Of a DNA stretch of 64,000 bases, positions 55,318 to 64,000 are shown one piece after another. The translations under genes and the position numbers were made by a program. Positions within the stretch are counted from its first letter, which is position 1; each line of letters starts with the position of its first letter. The DNA lies in NCBI GenBank assembly GCA_002900995.3, contig CM035306.1, forward strand, positions 496,001 to 560,000, in the 5' to 3' direction. Source of the DNA: Ganoderma boninense (taxonomy: Eukaryota; Basidiomycota; Agaricomycetes; Polyporales; Polyporaceae). Below the pieces are notes generated by a model. That model searched no databases. It was given only the letters and a program-made list of their open reading frames with translations, and had not been told where the DNA came from.

Positions 55318-58300
55318 GGCGATTGGGGCTGGGGCTCAGAGAAAAGAGTCGGGCGAGATGCAGATGGAGGTCGAGACACAAGATGTGGGCACGAGAGGAG
55401 CGTAGAGATATGAATAAAGATTAGTAGGGGTAGTTGCGGAAGACGAGGTTTTTAGCGGGCGTTGGCGTTGCGGCGAGACGGCGGTGGGACGAGGAGAGCG
55501 ACGGAGAGGAGTGGCTGGGGACGGGCTGATCAAGGGGCCGAGACTATATACGGTCAAGTCGGACGCGACACAATAGGTAAGGCGCCTATCTCGCGATTCG
55601 CTTCTGCCCCATCACATCCGCTTGGACGGCAAGGCGGTGCCGCTTTCCCGGCTCCCTGCTCGTCGTCGCGCGCCTGCCGCTCGCCTGTCGCTCTCCAGGA
55701 CAACAGCGGCCACAACATCCCCAAGCTCACAACCACAACACATCCTCTTCTCAGAACAACGCTATCTCCTGCCCGATTCTGCGCACAATGGCCCTCTTCA
55801 GTCCACCCATTCAGCCCGTGACCGTCCGGCGCAGCCTCGGAAACCCCAACCTGCCTTCTTGGTGTCCTGGCGGATCCTGATCCCACAGGCCTCCGCTGTG
55901 CACGGCGTCGGCGCAAAAACTCTTCCATGTCTGGTTCCCATCTCATCTGGTTCTCGTGCGCTCGCTCCCCTGCAGCCCACAGCGTCTCCCAGCGCCCCCA
56001 CCTGTGCCGCCGTCTCCTACTCCATCCTTCGAGCGCGTTCTACGCCCAGATTAGCCTGCGCAGGATCACACAAGACCACGCACCACCACCCCCTTCTTCT
56101 CCCGAGGGCCGTGCCAGCATGTCAATGTGCATGGGAGGCGTTATCGCCACCCTCGTTCTTCTGCCCTTCCATCTCGCCGTCGACCACCCCCTTCTCATTC
56201 TGACGTCGCAGGCCCTGCCACAGCCCACCGCCTGTCTCCCCGTCTCGGAGGCTCTGACGAACCGAATCCGCCTTGCGCCCTACCTCTACAGGCAGGCAGC
56301 TTTCCCCACGCAGCCGCATGTGGCACGCTCGGCCGTGCCGCCGCTCTCCTGAGCGGCGCGGTGCTAGTGCTAGTGCATCCATCCGCATCTCGACGTCTCC
56401 CTGGTGCGGCGCCGCGGCGGGATCGCTCCGCGCCCGGACGAGTTTAGGCGAGGGTGGTGGTGGCGGTGGTGGTGGTGCTACAGTGGTGGGTCAGGTCTCA
56501 GGGAGGGGGAGGGTCAGGTGGGGTGGACGCGTGTGGACGTGCACCGTGAGTGGCGCCTCCAGCTCGGACTCGAACGCCCGCACCCCGCAATCCCATCCTT
56601 CGATCCCAGAGCCCAATCCCACTCGGGTCTCTTGCGATCCACGTCGCGTCCACGGCACTGCCAGTGCCGTCTCCGAGCATCTCCAATCCGGAAATCCACC
56701 CCCATTCAGTCTGTATGCGGCTACTTCGCCCCCCACCGGCCGCTGCAGCCAGGGGTGGCAGTCCGTGTGGGGAGATGCGAGCGTTGGGCCGGGTCGCGAT
56801 CCGAGTACACGTCTAGACTCCAGATCCCGTTGGCTAAGCTCCGTCACGGAGGGCGACTTCTGGGGATCTGGGCCGGTGCTCGTGCACTCCATGTCGCAGA
56901 GATTCTTCCCCCCCCCCCCCCGCACCGCGGCTTCCTGCTCGAGCTCCGTCCTGAGTTCTGAGTTCACCCAGAGATCGTTTTGTCGATCCCGTTCGCAGCG
57001 GCGACACACACATCATCCGCACGATTACGAGACGCGAAGGGGGGCGCCAGCCCGTCGTCTCTGTGTGGTTCGTGCGGTTCTCCCGCAAGCTCCAAGTTCC
57101 GCTGCCCCCGTATCGCCGCGGCGGCACAGTGCCCTCATCGGCTTCGTCTTCGTCTCCTTCCTCCTTCCTCCGTCTTTTCGTCTCCACGCTATCCGCCTTC
57201 TCGTCGCGTCACTCTCTCAGGCCGCCGGGAGCGCGCACAGTGCGTGCGGGGGTCGTGGCTCGCCCCCTTCACCGCTTCGCCCAGTGCTAATACATAACTC
57301 TGTGCGTTACGTGACGCCCTGCGGTCCAGCCTTGTCCACAGACCACAGGCCTTTCTGATTGCAGACTGCGGTGCGTACTTACTGTTGTATGTAGCCTGTA
57401 GGCTTGCGCGGAGTGCGTCATCGCGCAATGCAGGCGGCCAAGGCGTGCCAGAAGACTTTTTTTCAATCACAAATCACAACGAGGCACCGCGAAGGTCGAG
57501 CTCGAACGTCAGATGCGTATGTCGATTCTCGAATTGAATCTGCCCTCGGGCTAGCTATACAGTAAGTACTTAGTGGTGCCTCCCGGGGGGTGGCGAGATC
57601 TCGACGTGCACGGTGCTTTACGCGTTACGCGCGAGCTTGGAGGTCTCGGAGTCGGACACGGCCCAGTTCAATACACACTCTCGGTGTCACGGCCAATTCC
57701 TATGCACGATCAAGCTCGCGCTTGCCACGCCAAGATTCGCGTCCGCCGCTGCGCCTATCTAGCACATATCAATCACCCCGGCCGTCCCCACGACAGCGTG
57801 GTGCTTTTGTCCCCGCTCCACGTTCCAAATTCTGAATCCATTGTGCTCGGGGGGTCGGGGGTGGAGGGGGGTCGGGGTTTGGAAACTCTCGAACCTTCAC
57901 CCCACGTTGTGCGGGGAGAACCATGATGAGAACGCGACACGAGGCTCTCGGAGGGGGGGGGGGGACATGGCGCCATGTTCCTGGAGAAAACTCATTGGCC
58001 ACAGTTCGTCTCGGTCTCGCTGACTGCAGCTGGCCACGATGCAGGGCCGAAGAGCTCGCTCTAGAGCGACGAGGAGGGACGATGCGGACGCCGCGTGTTC
58101 GGTTCTCGCAAGGCGCAACCTCTGAACGCATCCACGCTGAGGAAGGACGCATCATGCTGTGAATTTTCGGATTTTTGCGACGGCATCTGCAGAGGGGGAC
58201 AAGAGGGCTGCAGAAATTAGAATGTTGTCGGCGGAAGTTGTTGTCGCGTGGGCGACGGACGTAGTAAGTATACGGCCGCGCTGCAGGCGAGGCGCGCATG

Positions 58301-60057
58301 AGTCCTTGTCTGAGAAACCATTATATTCAATGCCTCCCACCCGTGTCTAGAACGTTCAATGTTTCCTGGCGTTTTTGTCCTACGGCGAGGCCGTCGTCAA
58401 TCCAGAGTTAGGATAGCATTGTCCTTGTCTATCCGGGGACGCTCATGAGACAAATGGCGGGCTGCGTCACCGTCTTACGCTACTCATTGACGCAGGTACT
58501 CAGGAATCAGGATATCCTAGGTAACCAAGGGGCCCGGGGACGCCCGTAGCTACTTACTACATGATGTTTGTAGCGCCCTGGCTCCGCAACGTCCAGCGCT
58601 AGGTAGCGCTTTCGATGGAAGGTTCGTAGTGCTACTTGTCTATGTATCTGCCTTCACGCGCGCACAGGCGCAGCCTTTGTTCACCTGTTCTTGTTCAGAC
58701 TCGGACCAGGGACCTACCTGTGCACTTCACTCGGAACCCGGCGGCTGCTCCCACGCGTCGGTGCCAGACAACGCACGCGAGCGGTGCAAGCTCATCTCCC
58801 GTGCGACTCGGAGTCGGCGGAGGACGCAGGGTGGACGACGGCCGACGATCGTCCGCATGGATATTCGTGAGTACAGCTGCAGCTTTCCTCGTCTACGGTG
58901 ACGAGGGAGACGGTGCTAGTGCTAGTACATACTGATGAGTATCTGGATGACAGGTGCAGTGGGCCAGTGGCGGACTGGCTGTATGCTGCGTTGTTCGAAC
59001 AATGGAGCTTGGGGGGTCGGGTGGTGGGTGTGTCGTAGCCGGGTTTACGAGATTGTATTTCATCCAGATCTTCGTTCGTGTGCTGCAGCTGACGCATACA
59101 GCCGGACGCTATCCTCGTTTCAACTCGCATACACCCTTAATCGTCGAATAGATGCGAACTGGCCATGGCAGGCCAAGGGTCTGTTCCGACGCGTCCCTGT
59201 GCAGTGTGCCACCACATACGTAGACTTCCAAGGACCGCGACACTAGGATGCAGATGATGGTGCGAAGATTTCCATGGCAGTCCCAGCTCGGTGTTTCAGA
59301 TCTGACTGACTGACACGACTACTCGTACATGATTTCTATTTCCATCAATAGCGTGCACATACGAACGCTGTCGCATCCCAGGAGTCCGCCGACATCCTCA
59401 AGTCGCCCTATAATCGCGATCATGCAAACGCAGGTGAGTTGTGGTTTCCGACCCCCCTCGTGATTGCCGCATTGCACAATCCGTCAGAATCCGTCGTGAT
59501 GAATCAATGATCCCCGTCTCACGATGGAGGCTGATGGAGGTCGCAACTTGAAGTAGCGTCCCGCCGGTCGCTGCGCTGGGTGTGGGGGGAACAGCCTTGC
59601 GGATCGCCTCCGAGTCGGCTACGATTTGCATGGCGGTGTCCTAACCACCCCTCTCCCCTCCTCCGCCATCTCCCCGATGTTCCGCCAGCGGACTAGAAAG
59701 TCGTCGGTGGCGTCGTGCTTCTCCTGTGTATGCTATTGAAGGACAAGGTCGAGCCAGAGCTACTCCCCTCAGGCTGGATGCATATCTGTTGGGAAGGCCG
59801 ATGGCCCCGAAGCACCTCAGGCTCAAACATGCGGGGACCTTTACGATACTTCTTGACGACTGGGGTGCGTAGGAAGCTTGTAGTTTGAATTCCTAAGCCC
59901 ATTGTGTTCATTGGGGTGGGGTCCTATTAACTGTTATGTCGTTGGGACCAGGCACAGCCTCGCGTGGCTAATCGGACATCTCCGGCGGACGGCGGCTATT
60001 TGGCGCTTACAAACTTTGCTTCCAGCCGTCTTCCAGCGCCGTCATTATTATTCGTCC
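55318..60057. other. Long gene-free region
   Basis: About 4.7 kb without a convincing gene. Open frames here are products of high GC and pyrimidine-rich composition: they have no domain, no splice logic and overlap in several frames. Features seen are a run of 14 C at 56908-56921, a run of 12 G at 57953-57964, and the word GTGCTAGTGCTAGT at 56361 and 58913 (a shorter form lies at 53804). Minus-strand frames at about 59398-59631 and 59693-59911 are the most protein-like but unplaced. A non-coding RNA cannot be excluded. Confidence 0.4.
55543..55550 (-). promoter_or_regulatory. TATA box for the 54571-55317 gene
   Basis: The minus strand reads TATATAGT about 230 bp before the start codon, implying a leader of about 200 nt. 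Confidence 0.45.
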
Positions 60058-61969
60058 ATGGATGAGAATTTCCCCTCCACCGCAAAACGTCCTGTAAGAT
60101 TCATCGCTTTCTCATGAATACTGAGAATACTTACCTCTTATTGAACTCCAGCGACTTTCTGAGAACGACGGCGACGAACGACCGGGGACGGGTTACGTCC
60201 CGGACTCCGACACTCCGCCTTCCCCGCCGCAATCTCAGGCTCTTGGCGGGGCACACACTCTTTCGCTCAGCGCCTTCACCACTAACGCCGCTGTTAATAA
60301 GCTCCCCGTTGAGCTCATCGTAGAGATTCTCTCAAGCGGAGCGTGGGCCGAATGGCACGAGCTCCTCCTGCTCACCCACGTCTGCCGACGCTGGCGCGCC
60401 GTCGCCAGAGGCATCGTGTGGCTGTGGGCCGACGCCGTTGCGTCTGCGTTCAGGGCCCGTCAAGACCACATCCGCTGCCTCCCGACGTTGCTCCAGTGGT
60501 CGGCGCCGCATCCCCTCCGACTCGAGATACGCTCCGTGCCGCGTCTGGGCCGGAGCGCGGTCCTCGAGCCCCACTTCGACATCCTTGGCCCCCACTTCTC
60601 CAGGATATCTCATTTGTCTGTGGACATAGCGTGCACGGCGAATGTGGTGGCCGTGCTGGACGCGGCGCGCTCCGGTATGCGGAGCCTGGAGAGCTTGCGC
60701 ATCATGCAGATCCTCGGTGCTCTGGTCTCTGTCGACGACCGCGTGGCCCTGGATGACTCGGATCTCCCCCTCCTCAGCACTCTGTTTTTCCCGGGTTTCT
60801 TCTTTACCCGAAACATCGCCGTGAAGTCGCTCAAGTCCATCACGGTCGAAAAGGACCCTCGAAGCCGTGATATCTTCCTCGCCGCGCTCGAAAGATGCGC
60901 GCTCGGTCTGGAATCACTCACGCTCGACAAGTGGACGCATATAGACTGGATGGGCGATGAGACTGTCTCTACGTTTCCGAGCGTTGAGCTCCCGAGTCTC
61001 CGCCACTTGAACGTCACGGTGCCATCGTACGCTGACCCTCCGGTGCTCTTTCTCCCGGGACTCCTGCTACCTCCCGACGTCAGAATGCACATTAGCTGGC
61101 ACCAAGTCCACGATAGGAACACCCGCGCCCTGCTACCCAGGAACCTCATCGGCCTCCACGCACCCCCCTTCTTCGACAGCGTGTGTGTCCACATGTCCGG
61201 CATAAACTCGGTCGCCTTCACCTGCTTCGCCGGCGGTGTAGAACGCCTATGCGTCGAGCAGTACTCGTGCGACCGGGAGAAGCTCCCCTTGATCCTGGAC
61301 GAGTACACGTCCACCCACGTCCACGCGCTCTCCCTGTACTTCACCTTCGACAACGAATACAAGAGCTTCGTCAACACCAACTACCTCTCCGCCTTCCTCG
61401 ACGGCTTCCCCAACCTGCGCCGGCTCGACCTCCTCGGCCGGGCGATCCGCGACGTCAAGCTGCAGCTCGCCGAGGCGTTCATCCAGCTCGCCGCCTACTC
61501 CCGCTCGCGCGCGCCATCCCCTCTCGGGGTCTCCCGCTCCCGCCCGCGCTCGCACGATCCGACATTCTGCCTCGGGCTCGCGCTCGAGGTCGAGGAGCCG
61601 CCCCCGGACCCGGCCCTCCGCGTCCGCGTCCCGGACGAGCCGAACTTCGACTACTACGCGCCCGAGCACCAGGGCGCGCTCGTGTGCGGCCAGCTCGACG
61701 ACCTCGAGGACCTCCTCTACTTGTACTACGGCGCAGGCGCGCCGAAGCTGCACCGCCTCGAGCTCGTCGTCACGGTCGTCCGACTCGTGCCCGAGAACTT
61801 GCTGAGGGCGCAGTACTGCAGCGTCGCGGACGCGCCGGCGAGCGCGTACTGGGCGCGCTGGCTCGCGGGGACCTACGTGCCGCGCTTCCAGGAGGTGGTG
61901 GACGAGGTTGTGTTCTTGGGGGACACGGGCACTGGGGGTGCGGAGCCGGTGTTCGAGGACGCTTGCTAA
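60058..61969 (+). CDS. F-box protein, two exons
   Basis: Exon 1 (60058-60093) encodes MDENFPSTAKRP. A 58-nt GTAAGA...CAG intron follows, and exon 2 (60152-61969) carries the rest, giving 617 residues. The F-box is at about residues 62-108 (KLPVELIVEIL, LLTHVCRRWRAVA, VWLWADAV). Downstream leucine-rich stretches (FSRISHLSVDI, MRSLESLRIM, LPSLRHLNV-type) are usual for the group. Residues 500-560 include a disordered Ser/Arg/Pro segment (SRSRAPSPLGVSRSRPRS). It lies in tandem with another F-box gene 349 bp downstream, but the two share little beyond the box itself. Presumed SCF substrate adaptor. Confidence 0.88.
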
Positions 61970-62317
61970 CGCAGTCCGAGGCTCGCTCGCGGACTCAGAG
62001 ACGAGCCGAGAGGGGTAGGAATATGAATATTGGGCGGAGGGAAGGGTCAATGCAGCGGTAATAGTATAAGTATGTTTCGCCGTCACGTCTGCGTGCAACG
62101 GGGTTCGAACTCGTTTCGATTATGTAAACAGATACAAGCGCACCACGCGAGGCGTCTGGAGTCTAGAGTCCGCACGCAACTTGAAAGCTTGAAGCTTGGA
62201 GAGCGGCTTTCCTCCAACGCAGTCGTGCAGTGTGCGGTAAGCGGATCATCGTCAGGCTTGTCTTGTTTTCTGACCACCCGCTATAGCTATACAGCGTGCT
62301 CGCAACTTGAATCCAGC
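61970..62317. other. Short intergenic region between F-box genes
   Basis: About 350 bp that must hold the terminator of one gene and the promoter of the next. No clear TATA box was found. Confidence 0.4.
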
Positions 62318-64000
62318 ATGGACCTCTATTCCGTGGCAACCATCCTCCCGTACCCAGAACTCACTTCCACCCTATCTAGCGGCGACGCGACAGCGCTCAG
62401 CAAGCTCTCCAATGCCTCTCAGGTGTTGGCGTGGACGCGGCACACGGTCGCGACGTACGAGAAATACATCTCTACCCTCCTCGCCATCCAACGTTCGATC
62501 ACTCCGATCCACGATCTACCCCCCGAGATCCTCCAAATGGTCTTCGCCTACTTTCTTTCCGAAATGGCGTGGTGGAAGGAAACTGTGTGGTTGCTGTCTT
62601 TGCAGTTGGTCTGCTGTCGGTGGCGCGCGGTCCTCCTCGCTACGCCGGAGTATTGGCTGCAGGGCATCGACCGCGTGATGGGTCTCTACAAGCGCGACGA
62701 CCGCTCGCTCTTGCTGGTCTCCCGGGACTTGGACGGCATGTCCCCCGTCTCCGACTCGATCGAGGAAGATCACAGGACCCAGGTCCTAGAATTATTCCTC
62801 AACAGGTCCGCGCCGTGTGCGCTGGAGCTGAGGATGGCGCATATGCCTACGGCCCGCTATTTAGGCTGGCGGGCACTTGAAAGCCACCTCGATAGAGTCA
62901 CTGTCTTCGAAGTTGATGCGATGGACGCCGCCGACCTTCAGGAGAATATCCTACACGTCGTGATGACACAGATGAAGCAACTGGAGAGCTTCCGGCTGGA
63001 TGCAAATTATTTCAACATGTCGACGAAGGGTCTTGGTCAGTGGGACGCCCAGGACCTGCCGCGTCTCAGGCGCCTCACCATTTCCAGCCATTTGTTCTGT
63101 CGCGCAACCACAGTGCCCTCGCTGCGTACAGTGGTCCTGACCGGAGAACGATACATCGAGTCGCTGTCTGCATTGCTCCCCGCGTTAGAGGGATGCCCAG
63201 CCCTCGCCACGCTTTCTTTGCACCTCGCGTCGAATGGCCGCAAGCGTAAGGGCAACAAGAGACGCACTCCGGACCGCGTCGTATGCCTTTCCAATCTCCT
63301 CCATTTGAGCATCGCGGGTACCACATCCGAAATCTACTATTTCCTGTCCTTTATCACCACCTCCTCAACCGCCCACATCGACGTGGCTGTCACCAACGTG
63401 CACCAAGTAGAGGACCCCTTGTCAGTCCTCCCGACCACGCTACCGCGCCATCACTGGAGTCCCGATATATCCCCGAATATAGACCGCCTATACCTTCATC
63501 ATGGAACTCCAAGGTGGATGCATTCCGAATCACGGAGGGCATGCTTGTCCATGCGGAGCTATATGCAAGGAAACGAGCGACTCTCAGCTGCACCTGTGCT
63601 CGGCAACGTCGACGACGATGACCTTGTGCGATTCGTGCACACCTTCAGCGCATGCAGGTTGACCGAGCTTGCGCTCCATCTGCGCTATCGCTATGACCGT
63701 GACATTCACTCCTATCGGTACTGGGCGGGGTTCTTCGCAGCCCTCCCCCATCTTCGTCGACTCGAATTGCTGTCGCAGGCCACAAACCAGGACTCCAGAA
63801 ACTCCAGACTTCAGGAGATGAACCGAGACATCGCGTACGAGTTCCTCAAGTCCTCGAAGGGAAGACGCGGGACATCTCTGGCCTGGGTTCTACGTGCGTT
63901 CGAAGGGTGCCCACGCTACCTGGACGAGGAACTTCGGGACGTTGAGCTGGTGTTGAGCTGCTTCGATGCAGACGTCGGTGTCCGCCTGGGGCGGCTGGAG
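62318..64000 (+). CDS. F-box protein, cut by the window end
   Basis: The frame is open from the ATG at 62318 to the last base, 561 codons without a stop, so the gene continues beyond the window. The F-box is at about residues 63-115 (IHDLPPEILQMVF, LVCCRWRAVLLATPEYW). It is preceded by a helical segment (QVLAWTRHTVATYEKYISTLLAIQ), the common lead-in of basidiomycete F-box proteins. Later segments include repeated leucine patterns (LPRLRRLTIS, ALATLSLHL, LPHLRRLELL). Codon use and length fit the family. The product is a presumed SCF substrate receptor. Confidence 0.85.
   Translation, partial: MDLYSVATILPYPELTSTLSSGDATALSKLSNASQVLAWTRHTVATYEKYISTLLAIQRSITPIHDLPPEILQMVFAYFLSEMAWWKETVWLLSLQLVCCRWRAVLLATPEYWLQGIDRVMGLYKRDDRSLLLVSRDLDGMSPVSDSIEEDHRTQVLELFLNRSAPCALELRMAHMPTARYLGWRALESHLDRVTVFEVDAMDAADLQENILHVVMTQMKQLESFRLDANYFNMSTKGLGQWDAQDLPRLRRLTISSHLFCRATTVPSLRTVVLTGERYIESLSALLPALEGCPALATLSLHLASNGRKRKGNKRRTPDRVVCLSNLLHLSIAGTTSEIYYFLSFITTSSTAHIDVAVTNVHQVEDPLSVLPTTLPRHHWSPDISPNIDRLYLHHGTPRWMHSESRRACLSMRSYMQGNERLSAAPVLGNVDDDDLVRFVHTFSACRLTELALHLRYRYDRDIHSYRYWAGFFAALPHLRRLELLSQATNQDSRNSRLQEMNRDIAYEFLKSSKGRRGTSLAWVLRAFEGCPRYLDEELRDVELVLSCFDADVGVRLGRLE

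Noticed and set aside
56273..57358. 361-codon plus-strand frame
   Set aside because: It runs through a poly-C tract and GC-rich DNA, has no domain, and overlaps other open frames on both strands.
57769..58299. 176-codon minus-strand frame
   Set aside because: Composition-driven Arg/Pro-rich frame crossing a G homopolymer; no supporting motif.
61183..62098. Frames of 280-290 codons on both strands over the fourth F-box gene
   Set aside because: Shadows of the F-box coding sequence in other frames, consisting mostly of Arg, Pro and Ala or Glu and Val.
1..64000. CRISPR array, bacterial operon signals or ribosomal RNA genes
   Set aside because: None seen; gene structure with spliceosomal introns and the fungal families present make prokaryotic features inapplicable.

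Overview
The window looks like a stretch of nuclear genome from an agaricomycete basidiomycete, most likely a polypore-type wood decayer. The evidence is the gene content: several large F-box proteins of the basidiomycete type, two class I hydrophobins, a cerato-platanin, a DUF6534-type seven-helix membrane protein, a secreted GH31 glucosidase and a sedolisin fragment. The introns are mostly short (about 50-90 nt, GT-AG, with visible CTAAC/CTGAC-like branch sites), and two nuclear tRNA genes are present.

Layout. 1-10 kb: a short-chain dehydrogenase/reductase (minus) with a frameshift, then two related F-box genes facing each other. Between them lie a small 70-residue protein gene and a decayed locus where a truncated S53 peptidase (minus) abuts an inverted piece of an SDR gene. 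10-12.2 kb: gene-poor, with a hairpin repeat and a gene relic. 12.2-17.5 kb: a 1,370-residue protein with two Myb/SANT modules of the Rap1 (TERF2-interacting) type. 17.9-21.6 kb: a secreted GH31 alpha-glucosidase-type gene whose last exon is split by a 673-bp terminal-inverted-repeat element with a 9-bp target duplication. 22.5-27 kb: intron-containing tRNA-Gln, a cerato-platanin, a second copy of the small-protein gene with its promoter, and a hydrophobin. 28.2-33.7 kb: two tandem MFS transporter genes. 34.3-35.2 kb: a 232-bp MITE and the second hydrophobin. 36-40.5 kb: two head-to-head coiled-coil genes, one apparently decayed. 41-46.6 kb: a DUF6534-like membrane protein and a PP2C phosphatase. 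49.4-51.3 kb: a third F-box gene. 52.4 kb: tRNA-Glu. 54.6-55.3 kb: an unrecognised Pro/Ser-rich protein. 55.3-60 kb: no convincing gene. 60-64 kb: two more F-box genes in tandem, the last cut by the window edge.

Functionally the region combines cell-surface and secreted proteins, transporters of the drug:H+ antiporter type, and a local expansion of F-box substrate receptors. Duplication is the main theme: F-box genes, hydrophobins, MFS genes and the small protein all occur in two or more diverged copies, and three or four loci show decay or transposon damage. Exon boundaries given here were read by eye from splice signals and reading frames.
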